The notes under the pieces: model-generated
Database searches by the model: none
What the model was told of the DNA's origin: nothing
What the model saw: the letters and a program-made list of their open reading frames with translations, nothing else
Source of the DNA: Carallia brachiata
Lineage: Eukaryota > Streptophyta > Magnoliopsida > Malpighiales > Rhizophoraceae
Length of the DNA: 64,000 nt
NCBI GenBank assembly: GCA_021464245.1
Contig: JADCRB010000155.1
Coordinates: forward strand, 931,849-995,848
Direction of reading: 5' to 3'
Translations under genes and position numbers: made by a program
Part shown: positions 38,530 to 49,480 of the stretch, one piece after another
Numbering within the stretch: position 1 is the first letter of the stretch
How the letters are laid out: every line of letters starts with the position of its first letter

Positions 38530-39470
38530 TTTTGTAAGAATAAAAAAGTAGATAAAGAAAAGATAATGATGAGAGAAATAGTAAAAAAAGTATGAATAGA
38601 GAGAGAGAAAAAATATATAAAGAATGATTGATAGAAAGATGAAAAGTAAAAAAATGGTTAGAGAAAGATGATAGAAAATGGATAGAGAGAGAAAATGGGG
38701 AGAGAGAGCGAGAAAAAGGGTAAAGCGAGAACAAGTTGACAGAAAGAGAGAATGAATAGAGAGAGTAAAGGTAGAGAGAGTGGCAGGAAAGAGAATACAA
38801 AGAGAGAGTTGAGAGACAATATGAAGAAAGAATAAATAGAGAGAGAATGAGTAGAGAGTGGATAGAGAGAGAACAAGTAAAGAGAGAAAAAGTAGAGAGA
38901 GGATAGAGAGAGAATGAGTCGAGAGAATGGTAAAGAGAGGAAAGAGAGAGAGGGTAAAGAAAGAATGAGTAGAGAGAATGGTAGAGAGAGAGAAAAATGA
39001 GAGAGATGGTAGAGAGAGAATGCGGAGAGAGACTGTAGAGAGAGAAAAAAGAGAGAGAGTGTGGGCAAAGAGAGAATGAGTAGAGAGAGAAAAAGGGGAG
39101 AGAGACAGGGTTGAGAGAGAATGAATAGAGAGACTCTCGTAGAGTAAGAAAAATGAGAGAGTGTGAGTAGAGAGAGAATGATAGAGAGAGAAAAAGAGAG
39201 AGAGGGTAGAGAGGGAATGCATAGAGAGAATAGTTGAGGGAGAAAAAAAAGAGAGAAAGACAGAGTGAGTAGAACGAGAATGAGTAGAGAGAATGATAAA
39301 GAGAGAAAAAGGAAAGAGAGAGGGTAGACAGAATGGTAGAGAGAGAAGAAGGAGAGAGAGAGGAAAGAGAGAGAATGAATCAAGAGATTAATAGGCAGAG
39401 AAAAAGAGAGAGAAAGAGTAGAGAGAGAAAAAATAGGAGGATAGAGAGAGGATGAGTAGAGAGAGATATG
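38530..39470. repeat. GA-rich imperfect satellite, about 0.95 kb
   Basis: Nearly pure purine DNA on the + strand built of variable AGAGAGAGAATGAGTAGAGAG-like units. It is an imperfect tandem array with irregular period, not a simple dinucleotide. The long Leu/Ser/Phe-rich frames seen on the - strand are artefacts of this composition. It lies about 0.9-1.9 kb upstream of the WAT1-related gene. Confidence 0.9.
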
Positions 39471-39619
39471 GTGAACGATATTGACAATATGCCTACAAGT
39501 GCGAGGTCGAGAGTTCGAACTTTCAACCTCCCTAACTCTATCCCCCTTCCCCCAACCAGTTGGTTTATATTTAAAAAAGCTAAAAAAAAAATTTAAGTGG
39601 CTATAGTCTAGACTTTTAC

Positions 39620-40125
39620 TCTTTTTGGGACATGCATTTTTTTTTTGTCTAAAACCTTTATATTTTTTTTACATATGAGTTCTTAATTTTTGTGAGATTT
39701 TATTTTATTTCTAAACCTTTTAACTTTCTATCAAATCGGTTCATTTATTGACGAAAAGTGATCAATTTATTAAAAAATGATTTTGACTTTACAAAGATTA
39801 TTTGAATAAAGGTTAAATATATGAATTGAATATTTTTTATCAAAAACTATATATACTGTGTATTTAATTTGTGTATTTATTGATTAAAAAAATTTAATGT
39901 GCATATTTGTTGTAAAAAAATATTTAATTTCATATATTTGACCTTTTTTAAGGAATTTTTATTAAATTAAATTTATTTATTAATAGATTGATTGATTTTC
40001 GTAAATAAAATTACTTATTTGGTAAAAAAATTCAAAACATTAGAACTCAAATGAATTTTCAAAAAAAATTAAGATTAATATGTAAAAACTTATAAAATTT
40101 AAGAAAAAAAATGCATACCCCTTAC
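39620..40125. repeat. AT-rich foldback (MITE-like) element, copy 1
   Basis: The ends are complementary over a long stretch: the left reads ATGCATTTTTTTTT...TTTTACATAT, and the reverse complement of the right reads ATGCATTTTTTTTC...TTTTTACATAT. The interior (ATTGACGAAAAGTGATCAAT, TTGAATAAAGGTTAAATATA, TTATCAAAAA-TATA) recurs in the same orientation at 61.2-61.65 kb, so this is a dispersed family. There is no coding capacity. Confidence 0.6.
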
Positions 40126-40710
40126 TTTTTTGACATTTTTTTTATCTGTATTGAAAATAATAATTTATTAAATATTAATAGAGAAAAAAAGAAGTCAGAG
40201 ATTAGATTGAGCTGGTATTCCAAATCTCTAATCGAAGGCGTACACTTTTTATCTCTACAATTAAACTAGCTGCTCCCCTCTCCACTTTTTTAAATGGCCT
40301 TCAATTAATTTTTTTGTGGAATTGCACGTGTCCCAAATCTCCGTTTATGTTCAAAAAAAGTTTCCATTTACGTAACGCCAACAACTTTAATGCGTGCTGG
40401 TGGGTGCACTGGGAAATGGGAATAGTGCACGAGAAGCACTTATTTTAATTTTATTTTTTAAAAAAATAATATTTTCTTTAATATCGGGTACACCAAACGT
40501 TATCCAAATTTAATTTAAGTATTTATACTGGACACATTTTTTTATACAAAAAAAAAATATTACAAATATATTAATTATAAAATTTATAAGTTAAAATTAG
40601 AATAATTTTTATTAGTTATACCTCATTCAATAAGTAAACAATTCAAGCATTGGTAGATTTAATGAGCCTTTTTAACAAACGATCATGATATTAATGAGTT
40701 ATAAACTTAT

Positions 40711-40943
40711 TGTCGAACATTTGAGTTTTATTCAACTAATTTTCATATTCTCATTACAATCTTCGGGCCCTATTTAAAATAACTTTACAGGAAGCTAGAA
40801 AAGGAAGAGTAATGATAGCTATCAATAACTACTCCTACAAAAACGGGATCTTATCAAAGCTAGCTGTACATATCTCCAAATCAGTACATTTCTCCAAAAC
40901 AACTAAACTTGCAGCACACTTAAACTTGCAGCACACTTCAACA
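40711..40943 (-). repeat. 3' LTR of the copia element
   Basis: 233 bp, TGTCGAAC... to ...CTTCAACA on the + strand, identical to 45418-45650. Because the element is on the - strand, this is its 3' LTR. Confidence 0.95.
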
Positions 40944-40952
40944 CCCTCCCTC
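40944..40952 (-). promoter_or_regulatory. Polypurine tract
   Basis: GAGGGAGGG on the - strand directly abuts the 3' LTR. It is the expected plus-strand priming site and overlaps the Pol stop codon (TGA at 40953-40951). Confidence 0.85.
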
Positions 40953-41613
40953 AAGCTGGTGTGTAGATGTCTCCAACACCCAGCTTGTCAAGTGTGCGGT
41001 GGAATATTTTTCCCATTACTGCCTTGGTTAGAATATCAGCTAGTTGATCTTCAGATTTGACAAATTTAAGTTGGATGACACCCCTCTCCAGCTTCTCTTT
41101 AATAAAATGTCTATCTATTTCTACATGCTTTGTACGATCATGCTGAACCGGGTTCTGGGCAATGTCGACTGCAGACTTACTATCACAATATAGGCTCATG
41201 GCTCCACTTTGTGAAATCCCAATTTCTTCTAATAATCGTCCCAGCCAAAGTATTTCACATACACCTTTTGCTAAGCTTCTAAACTCGGCCTCTGCACTTG
41301 ATAATGCCACCACCTTTTGTTTCTTACTCCGCCAAGTAACTAAGTTTCCACCAACAAACGTGAAATATCCAGATGTAGACCGTCTGTCATTGACACTTCC
41401 TGCCCAATCCGCGTCTGTATAAGCCTCAACTTTCATATGACCTTGTCTCTTGAAGAACAAACCTTTTCCTGGAGAAGACTTCAAATACCGAAGGATTCTA
41501 TACACTGCATTCATGTGACTTGCAACCGGATTTTGCATAAATTGGCTCACCACGCTGACCGGGTATGCAATATCTGGTCTGGTATGAGATAAATAGATTA
41601 ATTTACCAACCAA
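40951..41613 (-). pseudogene. Copia Pol: end of RT and RNase H block
   Basis: A 220-codon block with YLSHTRPDIAY, the RNase H motifs AYTDADWAGS and LYCDSKSA, and the terminal HVEIDRHFIKEKL and ADILTK motifs, ending TGA. It is out of frame with the preceding RT block; the junction lies near a four-T run at 41639-41642. Confidence 0.9.
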
Positions 41614-42585
41614 CCTTTGAAATCTCTCTTTTGTCCGTGGGATATGTACCTGACTCTCTACCCAAGCCGTGATTTTGAACCATGGGGGTCTCAGCAGGTT
41701 TGCTATCTAACATTCCGGTCTCAGTTAGAAGGTCAAGCACATATTTCCTTTGTGATAGAAATATGCCCTCCTTAGACCGAGCTACCTCAATGCCAAGAAA
41801 ATACTTCAACCCTCCGAGATTCTTCATTTCAAATTCCTTTCCAAGCTGTTCTTCTAACACTGTAATCTCTTTTGAATCATTCCCAGTAATAATCATATCA
41901 TCAACATATATAACAAGTAACGTTACACAACCATTTTTATGCTTCAAAAATAATGTATGGTCTGCGTTACTCTGATGGTAGCCATATTTTTTCATAGCCT
42001 CACTGAATCTTCCAAACCATGCTCTAGGTGATTGCTTTAGGCCATACATTGCCTTTCTCAGTCTGCATACCTTTCTATCTCCTGCTAAAATACCCGAACT
42101 AGGTGGTAAGTCCATGAACACTTCTTCCATCAAATTCCCATGGAGAAAAGCATTTTTCACGTCAAATTGATGTAAAGGCCAGTCCATATTTGCAGCAACA
42201 GATATCAAAACTCGGATGGTATTTAACTTTGCCACAGGTGAAAAGTTTCTTGATAATCGACACCATATGTTTGCGTATCCTTTAACCAACTAGCCTTGTG
42301 CCTTTCAATTAACCCATCTGCTTTGTACTTAATAGAGAAAACCCATTTGCATCCCACCGTTTTCTTTCCCTCGGGTAGAGTCACAATTTCCCATGTTTTA
42401 TTTTTCTCCAATGCTTCTAGCTCTTCCTTGATTGCTCTCTTCCAGCTTGGATTTTTCAAGGCTTCTTCCACAGTAAAAGGGACATATTCTGATGATAATT
42501 TATTTGCAAACGCCACAACTGGCCCTCGCAATTTGTCTGTGCTAACATAATGAGCAATTGGATACCTTGCCTTCTTGTTCTCCAC
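41603..42585 (-). pseudogene. Copia Pol: reverse transcriptase block
   Basis: The RT domain is spread over two overlapping frames. It begins with the EALEKNKTWE and CKWVF motifs (42585-42223), then continues from 42289 with FDVKNAFLHG, MYGLKQSPRAW and the catalytic YVDD. Breaks lie around 42235-42300, including one beside a four-A run at 42241-42244. Each block is otherwise free of stops. Confidence 0.9.
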
Positions 42586-43981
42586 CTCAGGCGAATACCG
42601 GTTTGGGGGTATTCCTCGATTTGATCTGTAAGGTAATTATAACCAAAAACATTATCATTGTCAGGAAAAGAATCAGTCTGTGTTACCTCGAGGATATTCA
42701 TTGGAGATTGGTCGTGGTCTGTAGGGAAATTGGGAATGGGCTGTTGGCGTTCATCTTCTTCTATTTCATCCTTCGGTTCTTCTAGTGCCTCCAGAACATT
42801 GTCCCTCCTCGGTGGTGTACAAATATGTTCTTGTTCGTAGGTCCACTTGAGTTGATGTGGAAAGTAGAATCATTAAATTCAGGCCATGTCTCCCAGCGTT
42901 CTTCTTCACTGCCAAATCCCTCCCTGGGTTGTTCTAAATTCTTAAAAAAATTTCCTCTTCAATAAAAGTAACATCCATCGTGGTATACCATTTTTTTGTG
43001 CTAGGATCAAAGCATTTGTACCCTTTCTGATGACCACCGTACCCCAAGAACACACACCTAGCGGCATTTGGGTCCAATTTTGTTTTCTGGTTTCTATGAG
43101 CATGAACGAAGGCCACACACCCAAAGACCCTGGTGGCAGCATGAGTATAGATGGTAAAACCATGAATTTTGAGAGAACTTGCAGCGGTGTTTTGAAATTA
43201 AGAACTCGTGAAGGCATGCGGTTCAATGTGTATACTGCCATCACCACAGCCTCAACCCAAAATCTTGTGGTACATTCCCAGCATTTAGCAAAGCTCTTGC
43301 TGTTTCAAGGATATGCCTATTTTTCCTTTCCGCAACGCCATTCTGTTGAGGAGTTTGGGGACACGTTGTCTCATGAATCATTCCATGCTCCTCTAAGTAT
43401 TTTTGAAAAACACTGTTTCTATATTCTCCGCCATTATCTGATCTTAGAATTTGAATTCTAGTAGAAAATTGGGTTTTAATCATCTCATGGAATGAACGAA
43501 ACACATCAAAAACTTCACTTTTATTTTTCATAACATAGAGCCAAGTCATGCGTGTACAGTCATCTACAAAGGTCACAAACCACTTGACACCAGATTGTAT
43601 TTCTATTGGTGCCGGTCCCCATACATCAGAGTGGACTAACATAAATGGTTTTTGACGCCTAGAAGTACTCAAAGGAAAAGGAACACGATGACTTTTAGCT
43701 AATAAGCAAGCTTCACACTTAAACTGTGATTCTTGGAAGCCTGAGAAAATACTAGGAAATAAAATCTTCATGTACCCGAAAGACGGATGTCCCAGTCGGC
43801 GATGCCACAACCATATCAGTTTCTCTTGCCTGTCCATTCGGTTCATAGAGAAGACTTGTCCAGGTGTGAATTCGTCAACATAGTACAGCCCTTCCCGTTT
43901 AGTACCACGACCAATAATCTCCTTTGTACGAATATCCTGAAAAACACAGAAAGTAGGATAGATTAGTACACAGCAGTTCAA
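42456..43981 (-). pseudogene. Copia Pol: GAG-pre-integrase, integrase and linker
   Basis: The integrase zinc-binding motif (HRRLGHPS...CEACLLAK) is followed by the catalytic-core positions HSDVWGP, VDDCTR, LRSDNGGE and PQQNGVAERKNR. Downstream are the ARCVFLGY motif and an acidic linker. Frame changes occur near 43978, 43259-43262 (A run), 43167-43170 (T run), 42944-42950 (seven-A run), about 42835 and about 42650. Confidence 0.9.
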
Positions 43982-45357
43982 TCTTCCGTTAGCTGACCAA
44001 CTGACAATAATTTATTTTTCAGAGACGGAACAAGAAGTGTATTTGAGAGTGCAAGGTCCTTCGTGAGCTCTACTCTCCCTGCACCCATAACCGGATATTT
44101 TATTCCATTAGCATTGGCCACACAAGTCCTTTTCGGTGAAGTGGGTTGAGTGAAATCTCTTCCATCATAAGTCATGTGTTCAGTAGCTCCAGAGTCTATG
44201 ATCCATCGATATTTACCTTGCTCTTTTATTTCTTCTGTCTCATTGGTAGTTATGGCAAAGGCCGCGCCATGTGAGGAATCACCTGCAATATTTGGATTGT
44301 CTTGAGGAATCAACGAGTATTGTGGAGAGCCTCCGGTATCCATTAGTGCTGCCCGACTCTGGCTTCCTTTCCCTTCACCATCTTGCCTTTTTTTTGATTT
44401 TAGTTCATGCCACCATTCTGGGTATCCATGAATTTTAAAGCAAGTCTCCTTGGTGTGTTTTGGATTCCCACAGTGAGTACACCCACCTTCAGTCCCTTGA
44501 CTCTTTGACTTATAGATAGTCGTCTGGCCGCTGCCTCGTGGCTCAGTAATAGGCTGTTTTGGTTTCCCTTTGAACACCATTGCAGCTCCTTGAACGTGGT
44601 CTTCAGTCCCCTTTGCTAACATGACAGCTTGCCGGAGATCCTCCCTACGCACAATGGCGTATGCTTGCTCAACTGATGGAAAAGGTTTAAGCTGCAGCAC
44701 ATCCCCTCTAATCTTATCAAGCCGTTCATCTAAGCCATCTAGGAAGGTATAGACCCTATCCTCTTGGACAACTTCATTATATTTCTTGATATCTTCTTCA
44801 CACCCCATTGGATTAGGCCTGCGAAAATCAATTTCTCTCCACAAGCCTTGAAGGGTGTTGAAATATTTCTCGATAGATCCTCCACCTTGTTTTGTTTTTG
44901 TCACTTTCCTTTTGAGATCATAGACCTGTGAAGCATCGCTCCCATCAAAGAATGTCATCGCAACAGCATCCCACACTGCTTTTGCTGTAGGGAATCGTAT
45001 ATAGTTGCCAATTAACTTAGGGTCCATAGAGTTAATTAGCCAACTCTTCACAATTGCATTTTCTGTTCTCCATTTTCTGAACCCTGAATCAGTCTCCTGA
45101 GGTTGCTGAATATCCCCATTAATATACCCCAGCTTGTCTTTCCCTGAGATGTACATCTCAACAATCTGAGACCATAAGCCGTAATTGCTACCATCAAGTT
45201 TAATGCCGATGGTTGCTACTCCAAGTTCCGGGCTCACAATGCCGGAATTCTGACTCAACACCTGAGATATCTTTGTGGATAAATCTGCAAGGATTGATCC
45301 CTCCCCTTGAGATTCTCCACCCACGGTTGCTGTTCCTGAGGCAGCTGAATCCTCCAT
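43978..45357 (-). pseudogene. Copia Gag and protease block
   Basis: 459 codons from ATG at 45357. UBN2-type Gag (LDGSNYGLW, WLINSMDP, FLDGLDERLD) is followed by a CCHC zinc knuckle (C-x2-C-x4-H-x4-C in CTHCGNPKHTKETC) and the aspartic protease motif DSGAT. It ends in a stop at 43978 just where the integrase region should continue in frame. Confidence 0.92.
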
Positions 45358-45405
45358 TCTTATGTTTCTGTGTTAATTGTTTTCTTCACAGAATCCCTGA
45401 TCGTT

Positions 45406-45417
45406 GCTCTGATACCA
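45406..45417 (-). other. tRNA-iMet primer-binding site
   Basis: TGGTATCAGAGC on the - strand abuts the 5' LTR. It is complementary to the 3' end of plant initiator-methionine tRNA, the standard copia primer. Confidence 0.93.
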
Positions 45418-45650
45418 TGTCGAACATTTGAGTTTTATTCAACTAATTTTCATATTCTCATTACAATCTTCGGGCCCTATTTAAAATAACTTTACAGGAA
45501 GCTAGAAAAGGAAGAGTAATGATAGCTATCAATAACTACTCCTACAAAAACGGGATCTTATCAAAGCTAGCTGTACATATCTCCAAATCAGTACATTTCT
45601 CCAAAACAACTAAACTTGCAGCACACTTAAACTTGCAGCACACTTCAACA
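45418..45650 (-). repeat. 5' LTR of the copia element
   Basis: 233 bp, identical to 40711-40943. It is followed on the left by the primer-binding site and on the right by the CTTAT target duplication. Confidence 0.95.
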
Positions 45651-45655
45651 CTTAT

Positions 45656-48600
45656 AACCCTATTTCTACATAAATTCTATTTATTTAGAACGAACGGCAG
45701 TACATAAATTTAAATTCAAATTATTATAAAAAAAATACGTCAAATTATCATTAAATTTTAGTACACTTTAATAGTGGACATCTCATTTCCAAATGATAAA
45801 GTACGAGACTTGAGGCAAATGGAGCCACTCTTTTCTTTTTTTTTTTTTTGTCAACAAAAGGGTATTACCCTTGTTATATATATATATATATATATATAAT
45901 CCAAGGAAATACCCTTGTTATGTTATCTTAAACCCAACTCATTGCAGCATGCAAATCAAACGATCACCATTAAAATCGACTCCGTAAGATAATCTTTGTG
46001 GACCTATAAATACTATGGTCCACCACACATTCCAGACAAAAGACTCCTTTTCTCTATCCATCTTTACAGTATCATAGTGCTGACGTTGAACATGTTTTGT
46101 AGATACCTTGTGAGTGCAGCTCAGTACTCGGAGAAATACTAGGATTTGCTGCGTGATGGCTATGATAAATTTTTATTTCGTCAAAACCAAAATATATCAC
46201 TACTAATGTCTAATAGACTGAAGCTGGTGTCACAGTGCCTTCTATGTCCATTTCCGGACCAAAATTCCGCACTTTTTCATTTTAATTTTGCAGACCAATT
46301 GCTTAAATTCCGATGTTTTTTTTTTTTTTCTTCTGGAAGGAAGAAATTTCTGACGCTTTTTTCTTGGGTTTGGAGGGAAACGAGGAAAAATGATATGAGA
46401 GTTTTATTAGGCCATTTAACTTTGTATAATCATAAAGTAGTCACATAATTTATCTAAAATTATATATATGTATAGTCAAATTTTAATTATTTAAGAACTA
46501 ATACGTTTTGTTGTCATCTATATATTGTCACCTTAAATTTCCCATGTCACAATTCAGAATTTGGATCACTCAACCAAACAACCCCACAGTTAATTCAGCA
46601 TTCTTTAATATGCTCTCTAATGTATTCGGGCGTCCATTTAATACCCAGAAAATGGCGTAAGTTCTGTTAATACGTACTTGCAATTATAAAGTGTTAAATA
46701 CTTACAAGGTTCTATTATTTCTTTTTTCGGTCAAAGAGGTTCAATTATTTCTTAGTTTTAGCAATAGAACACTAGATAATGCACTACCTAGAGGTTAGGT
46801 TAAATTTCATATATAACATCAAAATTGGGGCTATACGTGCGGATGCAAAAAAATCCATAGAAAATGAGAACAGACAAAAGCAATCCACGGTGGACTCCCA
46901 TATATGTGACACCGTAACAATCGCTGGTATTGGCAGAGTGACACGGTGATTGGCAATGTCATGAATATGGCGTCGTGTCTTAAAGCCAAGGTTTCCTGTG
47001 CGTGCAAATATCAATGTCTCCTCAATCATGGATTCATTGTTAAAGACAAATTTTTGAAACACTTGGTAAAAAATTTAGATTTTGAATTTTCGTGATTTTA
47101 AGTTTTAATTTAAAAAAATAGATAAAATTTGTATGAATGAAAAGAATTATTTTTATTATATAATTTGAGCTAGATGGCTTTTTTTAAAAAAAAAAACACT
47201 TAGTTGTTTTTGAGGGTGATACATTTTATAAATGTCTATAAAACCGCTAATAATCAATGGAATTTCGGACAATTGAGCTGCTTGCAGATAGATTATATGA
47301 ATTAAAGTACACCATATGATTATTAAATGTAGTGGAACAGATAAATTATATACAACAGCTATTTAATTTTTACCATATATATATAATCTATTAAAAAATT
47401 TATCGGTGGATGAGTTTTACAATAAAAACAGTTTGCCTCTTTCATAAATATAACATCATCTTCTAAAATTAGAACTTACGGCTTTTAGAATAAACATATA
47501 AGCTTTAAACACTAAAATGTCCTAGGATAAGGGGTTTAAACGAATATTCCTAGTAGGTTTATAGGGCAACATCCTGCTTACTTATTTTACGGACAAAAAG
47601 AAAGATAAATTATATACAGGCGAACGTAATTACTAAATCAATGTGTAAATATTGAAAGTTGATGTACTGTTGTACAATATAGCAAAAAAATTCACTGTTG
47701 TATAATAAATACGATGATCTGGATGGTGTTGGTGAATGGAAATACGCTTTAAATTTATAGAAATCGCCCAAAAAATTCAATAATTTTACTTGATCAGGTT
47801 ACGGTACTTAAAGAACAAGATTTCTAAATTGCGTCTTCGATGACATTGCTTAAAATGGAGAGCTTGCTTAAAAACAAACAAACTTAAAGAAGCAATTCAA
47901 AAGAGGGTAGCTTATAACTTAGTGAATTTCCAACGACAAATGACAATAGAAGATTACAGAAAAAAAATTTCTTTGGTGGCTTGGTGAATATGAAAAAGAG
48001 ATTTTAAGACAAAAGAACTTTGCTAATTTCTTCTTTTTAGTTCATTAGTTCCGATTTGTAATTTATTTTATACATAAGAAAAAAAAATGATATTTCGACC
48101 CAAAAAAAATTGATATTGATCAAAGTACATACTTACAATGGACTAAAGTCTTTAACTTTTTTTCTGCTTATCACAAAAAAAATTTTACTGGGCATGTCAG
48201 TTATCGGATTCTTAAGTTAGGGTTGAAATAACTCCTATGTATTAAAATCTTATTCAACAAGTCTAAAGAGATCGACCCATCTTTCAAACACTAATAAGAC
48301 CGAGTATGATTCCGTCACTAAAGTTCAGGTGAACAAACCTTCTTTCAACGCTGCATATTATTACTTATACTTTGGTACGATCCCAGTATAGGTCAGCTAA
48401 AAAAGAGCGTAGATACGGAGGTTCGAACTCAAAACTTATAATATAAAAATATACCGACTTATTACTAAATCAACACTTCAAATGGTTTATTCTTTTTCTT
48501 CACTCCTTTTTCTTGTCCTTTTACCCTATCCTACCCTACCTAAAACTGATGGGTATGGTGAAATTCTTTTTCCTTTTTTTTTTCAACAAGAGAAAGAAAA

Positions 48601-49189
48601 AAAAAAAAAAAAAAAGAAGAAACTATGCAGCTAACCAAGCCAACAACCACTAGCCTACCTACTGCCTGCTCTATCCCTCCAAAACAGGTAAGACAAATCA
48701 GGAGGGGAATCAGCACCAACCATTTACTGCTCCTCTTAAATGTCCTATATTAGCAAGAAATTCCTTTTTTCAAGGACAAGATGTACTATTATTTGGAATA
48801 TCTATGATTTATATACTCAATTATTTGTCAATATACAAATTTCAGAAAAAAAAAATTACAAATTTCAAACTTCATCGAATGCTCATTGGGCCTATGAGCT
48901 TCGATGGCTACGAAGCAATGTTTTTGTCACTATTTTCAGAATGGGACTAGACCAAAAAATGGAGATCCGATCTTTGGTTCAGTTTAAATGTAAAATTGCT
49001 GAAGAGTTTAATAGATTGAATTAATATTTAATAATAAATATATAATTATTTATTAATAATTAAAAAATGAAAAATAATAGTATATTTATATATTTCGACT
49101 AAATTTTAATAATTAAATTCGAAGTTTTTTGTTAAAAATAATTTCTGCAGACTTGATTATACATTAAATGTTAATTTTAATTTTAATTT
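45656..49189. other. AT-rich intergenic DNA
   Basis: An (AT)n tract at about 45877-45898 and a long A run near 48597-48615. Short frames at 46146-46448 and 46784-47062 have no recognisable domain. No supported gene. Confidence 0.5.
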
Positions 49190-49480
49190 TAATAACCATA
49201 ATCAAGAGTAGAGGTAAGGCAGGCAGCAAAGATGACACCAAACTGGTAGCGTTTCCCTCTTGGATGGTGGTCTGGGGAGCTTTGCTTTAAGTGCCTGAGT
49301 TTGCAGCTGACAAGGTGATTGAAGGTCTGGAGTCTATAAAAGGCGCGAAGGATAGAACATGTTTGCAAGCTATGAAAATGGGAAGATTTGAGTAAAGTGA
49401 GAAAACTCATGATGGACTGAAGGTGCAGAAAGAGGTTGGCCATAGTTGGATTGAAACAGCCAAAGGCATGTCTGGAGATG
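49190..49480 (+). pseudogene. PPR protein C-terminal (E-domain) remnant
   Basis: Reading + with frame changes gives the end of a PLS-class pentatricopeptide repeat protein: VVWGALL (49265-49290), ADKVIEGLESI, NMFASY, KWEDLSKVRKLMMD and VQKEVGHSWIET (49420-49460). These occur in family order, with in-frame stops and at least two frameshifts between them. Living relatives act in organelle RNA editing and processing. Here only a decayed fragment remains. Confidence 0.65.

Larger units (their letters stand above)
40711..45650 (-). mobile_element. Ty1/copia LTR retrotransposon, full length with identical LTRs
   Basis: A 4940-bp element transcribed on the - strand, bounded by 233-bp LTRs that start TG and end CA and show no difference when compared base by base. 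The 5-bp target duplication CTTAT is at 40706-40710 and 45651-45655. Gene order is Gag, protease, integrase, RT, RNase H, which defines copia. The LTR identity implies a very recent insertion. Yet the Gag-Pol frame is cut by at least eight small indels, most of them single-base losses in short homopolymers, with no substitution-type stops inside the blocks. It is either a non-autonomous copy moved in trans or an intact element with consensus errors. Confidence 0.95.

Noticed and set aside
38455..39383. Two - strand frames of 241 and 255 codons rich in Leu, Ser and Phe
   Set aside because: They are the translation of the GA-rich satellite; composition alone keeps the frames open.
43978..43981. 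Gag stop as a deliberate Gag-Pol readthrough or frameshift signal
   Set aside because: Copia elements normally have one Gag-Pol frame, and the same type of break recurs many times downstream, so a programmed signal is unlikely.
46784..47062. 92-codon - strand frame
   Set aside because: No family resemblance and isolated in AT-rich DNA; could be chance.
49189..49443. 84-codon - strand frame
   Set aside because: It is antisense to the PPR remnant, which explains the sequence better.
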